In this document: piece by piece, positions 18,744 to 30,600 of the stretch | Layout: every line of letters begins with the position of its first letter | Numbering within the stretch: position 1 is the first letter of the stretch | Source: Flavobacteriales bacterium | GTDB taxonomy: Bacteria > Bacteroidota > Bacteroidia > Flavobacteriales_F > PHOS-HE28 | NCBI GenBank assembly: GCA_016710685.1 | Contig: JADJVC010000017.1 | Span: 9,722 to 73,721, forward strand | Direction of reading: 5' to 3' | DNA length: 64,000 nucleotides | The notes under the pieces: generated by a model | Database searches by the model: none | What the model was told of the DNA's origin: nothing | The model's input: only the letters and a program-made list of their open reading frames with translations | Program-made: the position numbers and the translations under genes

Positions 18744-19307
18744 GTGCACCTACTTGATGGTTTCCTTCCAAACGGCGGGATGGACGCTAGGCGCGACGCT
18801 CTTTCTTCTTCGTTTGTTGATTGGGCCGGGCCTGATGGAGAGGTCTACAAGCGAATTTGCATTAAAGAAGTACCAGGACTGCGTCTTGCGCTGGAGAAGT
18901 GGGGCGATCAGTTTATTTTTCGGCGCATAGAAATCCTTGGCATGGGTTACAGGCTAAACTTTGCCGGCGAAGCCCCAAACGCTGCCATCCATTCCGATAT
19001 TGGCTGGGGAACGCACGCTCTGGTGTTGTATCTATCGGAAGGCGACAGCGGTACCGCATTTTGGAAGCACTTGGAGACTGGCGCTAAGTACATAGAGCCT
19101 GGGGACATTGATCTTCTTCGAGAGGTCGAGGGCGACTGGAACGATGAAAGCAAGTGGCAGCGCTACCTTGGGATTCCCATGCGCATGAATCGCGCCGTTA
19201 TCTACGATTCCACGCTATTCCATTCGCGCTATCCTTTTGAGGCTTTTGGCGATAGTCCAGAAAATGGTCGCCTGATTGCTGTCTGTTTTTTCAACATGCG
19301 AGATTGA
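18744..19307 (+). CDS. 2OG-Fe(II) oxygenase-like protein
   Basis: 187 residues from a GTG seven bases after AGGAGG; the ATG at 18739 is in another frame. The iron-binding triad of the cupin fold is visible: His83 and Asp85 (AIHSDIGWG) and His160 (STLFHSRYPF), with Arg176 (NGRLIAV) placed to hold 2-oxoglutarate. Similar to the DUF6445 type. It could hydroxylate a protein or nucleotide; the substrate is unknown. It sits with a GNAT gene between tail and internal virion genes, like a moron pair under its own promoter. Confidence 0.75.
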   Translation: MHLLDGFLPNGGMDARRDALSSSFVDWAGPDGEVYKRICIKEVPGLRLALEKWGDQFIFRRIEILGMGYRLNFAGEAPNAAIHSDIGWGTHALVLYLSEGDSGTAFWKHLETGAKYIEPGDIDLLREVEGDWNDESKWQRYLGIPMRMNRAVIYDSTLFHSRYPFEAFGDSPENGRLIAVCFFNMRD

Positions 19308-19309
19308 CC

Positions 19310-19765
19310 ATGCACATCCGTCAGGCCGAGCACGATGACCTTTCTGAACTTGTCGAAGGGGCGAGGAAGTTTTACGCAACTACCCACTATCGGCAATTTT
19401 GCGGCTTTGACGATGAGTCGGTGCGGCGGCTTGGGCGCATGATGATCGATTCTGGTGTTTTCCTGGTAGCGGAAACGCAAGGGCAAATTGTTGGCATGGT
19501 CGGCTTGGTTGTGGTCCCATGGATGTTCAACAGCAACGTCAAGACGGCGCATGAGGTTGTCTGGTGGGTAGACCCGGAAGTGCAGGGCCATGGCATTGGC
19601 AAGCACCTGTTAGCCGCCGTTGAGCCAGCATGCCGCGCGCGCGGAGCGGTCTGCATCCAGATGATTCACTTAGCAAATAGTCCGCCGCAAGCTGCCGCAC
19701 TGTATGATCGCATGGGCTATGTTTTTAGTGAGAGTTCATTCTCTAAGGGGGCGCCATGGGCGTAG
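19310..19765 (+). CDS. GNAT N-acetyltransferase
   Basis: 151 residues from the ATG at 19310, two bases after the previous stop. The acetyl-CoA loop motif VQGHGIGKHL (residues 91-100, Q-x-x-G-x-G) follows a VVWWVDPE strand, and the C-terminal ALYDRMGYVF motif is typical of GNAT folds. It probably acetylates a protein or small molecule; similar GNATs occur in phage structural operons. It ends inside the next gene start (10-base overlap). Confidence 0.88.
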   Translation: MHIRQAEHDDLSELVEGARKFYATTHYRQFCGFDDESVRRLGRMMIDSGVFLVAETQGQIVGMVGLVVVPWMFNSNVKTAHEVVWWVDPEVQGHGIGKHLLAAVEPACRARGAVCIQMIHLANSPPQAAALYDRMGYVFSESSFSKGAPWA

Positions 19766-20454
19766 CAACAGCAGCGGCAATCGGTAGCGCAGTTGTTGGC
19801 GTTGCGGGCGCGGTAAGTAGCAGTCGGGCAGCGAGTGGCGCCCAAAGGCAACAGCAGCGCGCAACTGACCAGCAGGCAGAAATAGCGGCCGAGCAATTAC
19901 AGTTTGGGCGCGAGCAATACAATGACTGGCGCACTATGTTTAGGCCTGGACTGCAAAGCCTAGTCAACATGGCCGGAGAAGAACAGCGGCCGGACTATGC
20001 CGGCATTGCTGCCGACGTCGGACAATCCTTTGATGCCTCGCAGGGTATCAACCGCAGGCAAATGGAACGGTACGGCGTCGCGCCTACCGATGGCGCATCA
20101 CAAGCAAGCGAAACGCAGTACGGGCTTGGCCGGGCACTTGCGCAAGTCGGTGTGTCGCAGCAGGCTCGCCAGGGCGCGCGCGATTCGCAATTCAATCGCA
20201 TGCTGCAAGTGGGCAATATCAGCTCTAACCAGCAAGCTCAGGCAACCAACGCCATGCAAGGCGGCTTTAGTGCGCTGCAAGGCGCGTTTGGGAATCAGGC
20301 AAACTTGGCCGGGCAGCGCGCGAACCAATACGCGAATGCCGCCGCGGCGGGCGCGCAGATGGCTGGATACGGCATTAGCCAACTTGGGAACAACCCGTTT
20401 GCTCAAGGTGGCGTTCCACGCATCAATGTTATCAATGGCGGGGGTGGTGGATGA
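19756..20454 (+). CDS. Internal virion (DNA ejection) protein
   Basis: 232 residues. A Gly/Ala-rich hydrophobic N-terminus (MGVATAAAIGSAVVGVAGAV) is followed by a long Gln/Ala-rich helical region and a Gly-rich end. This pattern matches podoviral pilot proteins such as P22 gp7 or gp16-type partners, which leave the head and help form a conduit across the envelope. It directly precedes another internal protein and the giant gene, with stop/start overlap. Confidence 0.75.
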   Translation: MGVATAAAIGSAVVGVAGAVSSSRAASGAQRQQQRATDQQAEIAAEQLQFGREQYNDWRTMFRPGLQSLVNMAGEEQRPDYAGIAADVGQSFDASQGINRRQMERYGVAPTDGASQASETQYGLGRALAQVGVSQQARQGARDSQFNRMLQVGNISSNQQAQATNAMQGGFSALQGAFGNQANLAGQRANQYANAAAAGAQMAGYGISQLGNNPFAQGGVPRINVINGGGGG

Positions 20455-21599
20455 GTGCAGCTACCGGCGGGATTCTAAGCGGACTACTGTCCGGCTTTCG
20501 ACTTGGCGAGGCGGACACGCGCCAGCGCAAGGCCGACGCGCGCGTTGAACAGGAGTTTGACTACACGACGCAGCGCCGCGGCGTGCTTGACGGCTATCAA
20601 GACAAGGAGTTCGTCAATCGCCAGGAAGATCGCGAGTTTGATGTTAAACGCAAAACCGTAGAAGAGGATCGAAAAGGCGTAGTGTTTAAGCAAGGCCAGG
20701 AAGATCGCGGTCGCGCCCTCGCGCGAGAGCCGATCGAGTACGCCCAGAAGGACGAGCGTCACGGGCTGGCAGTCAAGCAAGCCAATCAGCAGATGGGGCA
20801 GTCTGCGGCCGGATTTGCATCAAGCCAGCGCGATTCGAACATGCGCGCAGAAATGATGAAAATGGGCTTAGATCAAGAAAAAGTGGCACAAAACGCACAA
20901 AAAGCGCGCAGAACGGTGCTTTCTTCGCTCGCAACGGCAGAAACAACTGGAAATTGGCCGCTTGTTGTTAGTTCGATCAATTCGACGCTGGGCCAGGACA
21001 ACGGCTATCAGGTGAAGGCAATTCAGCCGCAAGAAGACGGTTCTTTGCTGGTCGACTTTGGCGGCGAGAAGCCGATGAAGTTCGCGAACGTCGACGCGCT
21101 GGCGGAAGCTGCGCTAAAGCTCACGGATCCGGACACCTATGGGAAGGTGCTGGAGTCGACCATGCAACAGCGCCGCGGCGGGATGAATGGCGGGCGTCCG
21201 CAAGGCGGAGTGCAGCAACAGCTTATCGAGGTCTACTATCGGAACATGAAGCCGATTGAAGGCGAGTCTGACGAAGATAGATGGATGCGCGCCGCTGCGG
21301 AAGCCAGAAAAACAGATGGCATGGATTCAAACCAGCGTTACGACAAGTTTCTTGGTGATCTCGTTGAGCCAGGAATGCCGGAACGCGAGGTTGAGAAAGC
21401 TATGGCGATGGCAAGGAAGATGGCAGACGGCAACGGCGCGGTGTTTGGTGGTGACGCTGGCGGACCGCAAGCAGGACCGCAAGGCCGCGCAGCTGGACCA
21501 AAAGAGGGCGGCGCGCCACCGGACGGGACTCGCGTCAGAGGGCCAGATGGCAAAGAGTACGTTGTTCGTGGCGGTGTTCCTGTTCCAGTTGGGAGTTAA
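20451..21599 (+). CDS. Internal virion protein
   Basis: 382 residues, ATGA overlap. The Gly-rich N-terminus (MSAATGGILSGLLSGFRLGE) is followed by about 150 residues of very charged helix rich in Arg, Glu and Gln, then a more compact region and a Gly/Pro-rich tail. No catalytic motif. By position and composition it is a second ejection protein acting with its neighbour and the giant protein. It ends three bases before the giant gene. Confidence 0.7.
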   Translation: MSAATGGILSGLLSGFRLGEADTRQRKADARVEQEFDYTTQRRGVLDGYQDKEFVNRQEDREFDVKRKTVEEDRKGVVFKQGQEDRGRALAREPIEYAQKDERHGLAVKQANQQMGQSAAGFASSQRDSNMRAEMMKMGLDQEKVAQNAQKARRTVLSSLATAETTGNWPLVVSSINSTLGQDNGYQVKAIQPQEDGSLLVDFGGEKPMKFANVDALAEAALKLTDPDTYGKVLESTMQQRRGGMNGGRPQGGVQQQLIEVYYRNMKPIEGESDEDRWMRAAAEARKTDGMDSNQRYDKFLGDLVEPGMPEREVEKAMAMARKMADGNGAVFGGDAGGPQAGPQGRAAGPKEGGAPPDGTRVRGPDGKEYVVRGGVPVPVGS

Positions 21600-21602
21600 T
21601 CG

Positions 21603-24600
21603 ATGTCGCAAGAAAAGGATTCACCGGCGGTCGACTGGTCGCAATTTCAGGTAGTTGAGCCAGCCCCGGCTGTTGACTGGTCTAAGTTTGAAGTCATCGA
21701 TGACAATCCGGACCGTTGGCAGAACACCATTGCCCGCGGCGTTGGGACGATGGGTGAAAGCGTGGTCCAGGCCGGCGGCGTTGTCGCTGACGCGCTGGTA
21801 GGCTTTAGCGGGTTCATCGACAAAGGCTTGAGCGGAATAACTGGACGCGCGCCGCGGGCAGAAGTGCCGGCGCCATCGCTTGCGGCCAATGAGTTCGCGC
21901 GCGACATGCGCGCATCAAAGGACGAGTTATTCCCTGCCCCGAGAGCTCAAAAAGAGCTTGAGGGCGACCTTTCGCGCGCCGATGGGTTCCTGGGAAGCCT
22001 TTTGGCTTACGGGAAGAATCCGTTGGGCTCCGCTCAAATGGGCGTGGAGATGCTCGGGGCGTCAATCCCGGCAGTGCGAGCACTTGGTATTGGAATGGGT
22101 AGCGGCGTGCTGGCTGGTGGTGGCGCTGGTGTTGATGCTGGCGCCACGTTTGACGACGAGGCGCGACGCGGCATCATCCAGGATACGCCTGCATTCCAGA
22201 AGCTTGCAGGTCAGTACGGCGAAGATAAAGCGCTGGAACTGATGAAAACGGACCGCATTCGCGCGGTCACTGGTGCTGGTGCGGCAGTTGGCGCCTTAAC
22301 GGCATCCGGCACAAGTGCGCTAGGCCTAAACCCGGTGGACGACGCCATTGCAGGCATGGCCGGGACTGCAGAAAAGGTCACGCTCAAGAGCGCGGCCAAG
22401 AAAATCGCCAGCGAAGCCGGTGGCGAAGTAGTCGAGGAAGTGCCGACGCAAATTGCGACCAACGTCGCATCAGGCTCGACCGGTGGCGAAGCTAAGTGGA
22501 GCGACGATGTTGGCTCGGCTGCCGCTGGCGGTCTGGTACTTGGCGGGCTATCCGCCGTTCCGTTCGTTGGCGCCGATGCCGTGCGCCAGAAGTTCAAGCC
22601 TATCGACGTGCTTGGCGCTGGTGGTGACACGCATGGCGAGCTATTCAAGGATCCAGGCACGCAAGGCGATGAATTGGACCGCGGCGCGCCGGACGATGGC
22701 GGGCTGGATCCGGATGCGCGGCCGGAAGGTATCACCTTCGATCAATTCAAGTCTGGCATGGAAGGCTATCTAGCCGCTTTGGCAGAAAAGCCAGACCCAA
22801 CGCCAGCCGAGCTTGACGAGCTTCGAACCATTCAGCAATTCATGGGAGACCCGGAAGCGCTAGCTAAAATGCTAGGCGTGACCCTTGTCTCCAACGAACC
22901 GGCGGCAAACATTGCGCCGTCTGGCCTTCCGGTGATTGGCGAAGCTCCGCAGTCCGCGGACATGGTCAACGCACCGGAATCTTTCGGCATTGAGCAGGCG
23001 CTCGCTGCCGCTTCCGCACCGCAACTAGGAGTACCGACCAATGAAGGACAAGATGCCGCCGTTTCCGCCCAAAGCGCCACCACCGCGCAAAATGATGAAA
23101 AAGAAGGGCAAACGGGGCTGTTAAATCAGCCGGCGCCGCGCATGACTGCAGTTGATCGCGATGCGCGGATTAAAGGCCTTCTCAAGTCTCAGAAGGCTGG
23201 CGCCATTGATGGCGCTTCGGAAAAAGAGCTGACAAATCTTCTGATCGAGGACCGATCTCAGGCGCGCGTGGCCGGATCTCGCCAGCCAATTGAAGGGATG
23301 ACGGTTTACGATGACGAGCGAGTGTCTGCGCGCAAAATCTTCATTGATGGCGATGGGTTCAACGCCATCAACAAGAAGATGGGGCACAGCGCGGGCGACG
23401 AGATCATCAAGTTCATGGGGGAGGCTATTGCGGCCGAGTTCCCCGGCGATGCCGATCATAAGGGAGGCGACGAGTTTTACATCCACTCTAATTTTTCGGA
23501 TGAAGAAGCCGCGGCCAAGCTTGAGAAGGTGAGGGCAGTCACGAGATCAAAGAAATTTGTCGCGATAGATGCGGACGGCAACGAAAGGGTGCAAGATGGC
23601 GTTGATTTCAGCTTCGGAATAGGGAGCGACGTAGATGGCGCAGAAAAACAGCAGTACGCAGACAAAGCCGCCCGCGCTGCCGCAGGGCTCCGCGTTGAGC
23701 GCTCAGAAACCGACCGGCGAAACACGCAAGCCGACATTGGGCGAGTGGGTGAGGCAGATGGAGAAAGACGGGTTCAAGCCGGTGAGGTTCGAAGTCCGGT
23801 AGTCGAGCAACCGCAACAACCAGCGGACCTTGACCTATTCAAGACCGCCACGCGATCGCGCGGGACGGCATCTATACCAATTCCAGAAGGAAGTGACGCC
23901 GACGCTGTGCGCGAAGCACTCAAGCGCGCTGGCGTGGTGGGCGTTATTGCAGTGAAAGACGGGGCGCTAAAGGTGCCACGCAACCAAGTAGCGGTATTGG
24001 ATCAATGGATTGCAAGCCAGGAGAAACCAAGTGGAGCAGAACCAACAGCAGAACCAACAACAGCCGTCGAGTCAGTCGCAGCAGAAGCCGGGCCGAGTGG
24101 TGGAGCTGCACAGCCATATAACGGTGGAAGCATTTCAGGCGAAGGATCACTTAGTACAGCCGGAGCCGTCGAGCCCACCGCAGCCGCAGCCGGGCAAGTA
24201 GTCGCAAAAGGGAAGTACAAGGACGGCACTGACTGGGAGGCTTCATATAGCACGCGAAAGCGTACCGACGGCAGCTTCGTGCTTATCCGAACCATGAGGG
24301 ACGCAGACGGCGAGCGCGTGCAGCACTTGCATACGGATGGCTCGTGGGTAAGTGGCGAGCCTCCCGTGACGGCTGTATTTGGCGGCAAGCAGCATTCGGG
24401 GCCGGAGAACTTCCCGTCTGAGGAATACGCGCTTGCCGCGGCCAGGACAGGGCACAGCGCAGAAGAGTTCGGGCAGCCTGCGCCAGTTGCTGAGCAAGTC
24501 TCGGTAGCGGCGCCCGAGCAGACGGCGCCGCCGGTTGAGCAAAAAACAGAGACCAAGCGCGAGGCCGCCGTTCGCCTGCTGGAAGAGTCCAAGCAAAAGG

Positions 24601-27600
24601 GGCCGGAAGCGGTTATCCGCGCCAAGGCCGATGCCGAAACAAGTCCGGGACTCAAGAAGTCTTTCACTCTTCTCGCAAATGCGATGGAAGGAAAGGACGC
24701 GAAGGAAATATCGCGCTGGGTCGAAAACACGGACAACAAGATCCTGCGCGCAGCCTTCACGGAAGCGACCGGGATCAAATTGCCAAAGACCATTGGCGGG
24801 ACGCGCGACGCTGTGGCCGGATGGGTTACGTCTTCAACTTACAAGATGGGCGATGTGAAGGCGGAGATTGCGGCAGAAACCAAGACTCCGAAGCCGGTCA
24901 CGCCACAAGTGGCGTCAAAAAACGAGCTTCAGAGCTTTATTGGCATTGCTGCGGATTCAATTGAGAAGCTACGCGCCGTTGACGTTGAGCGAGTGATCCG
25001 CGAGGCGCCGACAGAGTACCGTCAAGCTTTAGCTGAGCACATTAAGACAAGCCGCCAAGACTTGGCCGGCGAGGTTGATGATGTGATGGCAGAGGGCAAA
25101 TCCAAAAGCGCGCCCGTAGCGATCGCGCAGGGCGCGGATGCGTTCAAAGACGGAGTTAAGCCGGAAGCGACTGAGGCCACACACCAAGAGCCCGGCGCCA
25201 AGCCGGAGCCGGTTACTGCGCCAGTTGTGGCGGAAGCAATCAAGAAATCGGCGACGAACAGCCCGCTAGACCTGAAAGAAGCCAAGTCGTGGTTGCTGAA
25301 GCGGGTGGACGAGGCGATGAAGGTAGCGCCGGCGAAGCACGCAGACATAAATGTTCTGACGCGCAAAGTTGGCAACCGCAAGCTTAGCGACGTGTCTGCG
25401 AAGTTTGCCGACCCGGATAGTGGGAAGGCGCGCCCGTCGCTGACAATTGAGGAAGGCAATGATGGGCACACCATAAAGTATAGGAACAAGGTGCTCGGCA
25501 TCGTCAACTCATTGTCGCTAGCCGTTAGCTCTGCTGAGCGCTTCATCATGGGCGCCAAGCTTATAGGTGAAACGTGGGACTTCAGGCATCCGTCCCAAGC
25601 AGAGTTTGTGACGTTTGACGTGCCCGGCGACGGCAAGTTTAAGGTTCTAAATACGCGCGAAAACTTGCAGGCCTTCCGCTCTAGCGTGGAAAAGTCGGGC
25701 GGGTTCAAGAATGAGCGTAAATCGGCATCTACTCCGATGGCGCCAAGGTCGGAGCCGTGGACCGCCATCAACGACTTCCTGATTGACGACGAGTACGGGA
25801 ACATCTACACCTACTCCAATGCAGTAGGGAGCCCGCTTAGATTTGGCGAGGGCGCTGGCGTTCTTGTGAATGCCTACGCTGTGGCTGAGAACGTGGTGAT
25901 CGCCGAAGGCCTTGATACCTTTGTTGGGCGAGCCGTGCGCGGGCAGGACCGTGGCAAGTGGTTTGTGATCGAGGCAAAGACCGGGCTTTCAGTCAGTCCT
26001 GGTCATTCAAGCAAAGAAGCGGCGATCACTGACGCCAAAGCTGCCGTAAGGCCTCAGCTTGCGGCGCTACAAAAGAAGGTCAGCGAAAGCAAGGCGCGCA
26101 CCGAGAAGCAACGCGAGCAAGACTGGCTAAAAGCCAGTGCGCCCGATGTTTACGAGATGATGAGCGAGTCGCAGGACACGGCCCCAGCACCACAGACGCC
26201 GACGCAGCCTAAAGCGCCGAAGGTTGAAGAGGCAAAAGCCCCACCAAAGGCGCCGAAAGTTGAAGCTCCTGCGCCAGCGCCACCGAAAAAGCCGGAAGTC
26301 TCCGCCAATACGATATTCACGGCGGATGCTGCGGAAGCTGCGCGCGCGCGACTAAAGGCCAAGTTCAACCGAGTTAGCAGCGGCGGGCTTGATCCCGAAA
26401 TGATGCTGGATGGCATAACGCTATCCGGATACCACATTGAGAGCGGCGCCAGAAAATTCGCGGCATACGCCAGGGCCATGATCCAAGACCTTGGCGCTGC
26501 CGCCGCGCCGTACCTAAAAAGCTGGTATCTGGGTGTCAAGTTCGACCCGCGATCGGCCGGATTTGATGGCATGGACAGCGCCGCGAGTGTCGAGGGCGCG
26601 AACATTGACGATGCACTTGCAGAGGGCGATGAAAATGCAACACCTAACCAACCAGAACCGCCTGAGTCCGGCGTTCGTGGCGGCGATCCAAAAGGAGCAC
26701 CAAGCGCTCAAGGCGGACGAGAGCGTGCTGCACAATCAGGAGATGCACCGCCGGATACTGGAAACGTGGCAGATGCACAGCCCGATAATGTGGAAGAACC
26801 TGCAGCGGTACAATCTGGCGAGTCCGCTGGCGTACGTGCTTCAGGAACGGATGTGGAAGGAGGCCAAGAGTCTCAGGGAGGCGGGAATGCCCGCCCCGGA
26901 CGCAAGGGAGCAGGCAGAAAAAAATCACCTGATGCTGGAGCCGGAAAAACCGACACAACCGACACAGACGTGGAGCGAACTGGAGAAGGAGCTACAGACC
27001 GCAAGGACGATGATTCAAAAGGCGCGGAGCCGAAGGATGTCGAGTCAGTAAGCCCGGCGAATCCCGGTCCTGGAAACTTCCACATCGCCAATCCGCTTGA
27101 AGTCGTTGGCGGCGGGCAGGTTGCTCGGTTTAACAAGAACAAGGCTGCTATCGAGCTGTTCATTGCGCTGCGCGACGAAGGCCGTAGGCCGACCCGCGAA
27201 GAACAGGAGGTTTTGGCCGGCTACACCGGCTGGGGCTCGTTTGGGCAAGAACTGTTTAATGGCAATTGGTCTTACCCGCGACCCAAGCAAGGATGGGAGC
27301 AGCGCGATAAGTGGTTGCGCGACCATCTTGGCAGGGCTGACTGGGAAGGCCTGCAACGCTCGATCACCAATGCTCACTACACAGACCCGCCGACCATCAT
27401 GGCTATGTGGGAAATGGTGCGGCGCATGGGGTTCAAGGGCGGGCGAGTGCTTGAGCCCGGAATGGGCATTGGCAACTTCTATGGAATGATGCCAATAGAC
27501 CTGAAAGACCGTAGCAAGCTGGCCGGCATTGAGCTTGACCCGGTTACCGGCGGCATGGCGCAAATGCTTTACCCTGATGCCGTAATTAAGGTGATGGGCT

Positions 27601-30600
27601 ACCAGGACTCGAAGACGCCAGACGACTTCTATGATTTAGTCATCGGGAATTGGCCGTTTGAGAACACCGGGATCGCCGATCGCCGATACAACCACATTAA
27701 CCCGATGCTGCACGATTACTTCTTTTTGAAGGCATTGGATCAAGTGCGGCCGGGCGGCATTGTGATCGGCATCACGTCTGCCGGATCCATGGACAAGAAA
27801 GGCATGGCAGTACGTCGCGAGCTGGCCAAGAAGGCCGAGCTAGTGGCGTCTTTCCGCCTGCCGTCCGGGGCGTTTGAGGACTACGCCGGGACAAAGGTAG
27901 TCACCGACATCGTTATTCTGCGCAAGCGGGCCGAGCCAGTATCGAACGTGGACGGCGAAGTGTGGATTGATACTGTCGACATGGACACGAAGTCGGGTGA
28001 AAAAGTCCGTGTAAATGCTTACTACCAGCAGAACCCGCAGAACGTGATAGGCACCATTGACTACGGTCACGGGGCGACGACGTTCGGGCCTGGGATGATT
28101 GTGCATCGGCCCGACAACATGCAGGAGCAGCTGGACCGCATTGTGGCGATGGTGCAGGAGGGTGCGTACCTATCCACCACGCGGAAAGACACGATTAGCT
28201 ACATCGCCAACCACACGAGCGACCGAGAAGGCGCGCTCACGCGTACCGATGACGGGCTGTTTATTGTCCGCGGCGAGCACTTGGCGCCAGCGCATGAGGT
28301 TCATAAGTACCAAGTCAAAAGCCAGAAAGAAACCGCCGCGCGCGAGGCTCAGCTTAATGCGCTGATCGACATGCGCAAGGCATACGGCCGACTGATTGAG
28401 GCCGAAAGAGGAACGTCAGGGGTCGACCCGGAGCCGATTCGCAAGCAATTACGAGAGCAGTACGAGGCATTCTCCAAAGCCTATGGCCCGATGAGCGAAA
28501 GCTTTGGTCTTGGGTATCTAGAGAAAATCGACGACCCGTTTTATTACGCGCTGGCAGCGCTGGAAACAAAGGATGGCGAAAAGTATCGCCCTGCCGACAT
28601 CCTGTCAAAAAGCACCATCCGATCGGCGAGGCGGATCACGAACCCGTCTATTCGCGATGCCTTCGTGCTGGCGCGCAATGGCAGCGTGAACCCGTCGCTG
28701 GAAGAGATCGCGAAACATGCCGGGCAACCGGAAGACAAGGTGCGCGCCGAACTGGTTGAGAGTGGCGCCGTGTTCGAAACGCCGGGCGGTGACATTGTGC
28801 CGTCCGATATGTACCTGTCCGGCAATGTTCGCGAGAAGCTGCGCCAAGCCAAGATTGCTCTTGATGATGGCAACGACGCCATGCGGCGCAACGTAGCTGC
28901 ACTGGAGAAGGTGCAGCCAGCTGACATCCCGTATTTCAACATTGAAGCGCAGATGGGAGCAACGTGGGTTTCAACTGGGATCTACGAAAAGTTTGTTGCT
29001 CACATGCTCAACCGTGAAGGCACCGAAGGAATTGAAGTCAGGTACACCTATGGTCGCTGGAACATAGACGTCGACCGCGAATTGCAGAGAACAACCGCCG
29101 CCATTACTGGGTTTGGAACTAGGTACTATCGGTTCGGCAAGCTGGTCAACGCAGCCATCAGCAATCAAACGGTTGTAATCAAATACAAAGATCCAGATGG
29201 GCGCGAGTTCGTAGACAAAACTGCAACGGACGAAACAAACGCCAAAATCGCCGATATGCGCGAGAAGTTTGGTGAATGGCTGTGGAAAGACCCTGAGCGC
29301 CGGATTGCAATCGAACGCGAATACAACGAGGTGCGCAACTCTTACGCATCTCCGTCATTTGATGGTTCATTTCTAACCTTCGAGGGAATGGCGCTGAGCG
29401 TCGGCCGCGGTCCGTTTGATTTGCGCCAGCATCAGATTAACGCCATTTGGCGCGCGTTGGTCATGCGTCGATCCTTGAACGCGCACGAAGTCGGCACCGG
29501 CAAAACCTTCACCATGGGTGGTATCGCGATCGAGTCGCGCCGATACGGCATCGCCAAGAAGCCTGTTCTGCTGGCGCACAACGCCAACAGTAAATCAGTC
29601 GCGTCTGAAATCCAAATGATGTACCCCGCGGCCAAGATCCTTTACCTGGACAACCTATCGCCAAAGACCATTGATGTTCGCATGCGCCAAATCGCCAACG
29701 ACGATTGGGATTTGATTGTGCTTCCGCACTCCCTGATCGAGCGACTGTCTTTCCGCGAGGAAACGCTCATGGGAATGGCTCGCGAGGAAATTGAAGGCCT
29801 AGAAGCCGAGGCGCGTCAGGCCGCGAGCGAAGATGGGCAGAACTTCACGGAGGAAATGCTGAATGACCCGGAAGAACTAAGGAGACTGCGCTCACCAACC
29901 GCCAAGGAACTGGTAAAGCAGCGAGCGCGCATCATTGAAACGATCAGGAAGCAGGCGCAAGAGTCATCGCGCGAGGGCGCTGTGCCGTTCGAGGAGTTAG
30001 GCATTGATATGGTGCTGGTCGACGAGGCGCACGAGTTCAAAAAGCCGCCGATGGTCACGCGCATGAAGATGAAGGGACTGCAGACTCAAACGTCCCAAGC
30101 GTCCATTCAGCTGAATTTCTTGACGCGCTACGTCCGAGAGCAGAACAACGGCGGGAACGTCCATCTTTTTACCGGAACGCCGATCACCAACACCCTTACC
30201 GAGATCTTCCACCAAATGCGCTACATCATGGCCGACGAAATGGCCGCGGTGGGCGTAGACCAGTGGGATGGGTGGTTTGGGTCGTTTGCCAAAGAAGAAC
30301 AGGACGTAGAGCTAACCGCGGCCGGCGACTATGAGGCGGTCAACCGGCTACGTGCATTCATCAACGCGCCCGAGCTGCGCAAGATGATCGGGCAATACAT
30401 GGACGTGGTGTTTTCCGACGATATGCCGGAAATGCAGCCGCGCCGAACGAAATCCGGCAAGCTTCTGTCAGATCAAAGCTTGACCGAGCTAGAGAGCGCC
30501 GAACTACTGAATGGACGCTTAGAAGGCGCCAAGGATCGTCCGTACAAAAAGGTGGTCAACGAAACGGCCGACCCGACGCCGGATCAATCGCGGATCTTCG

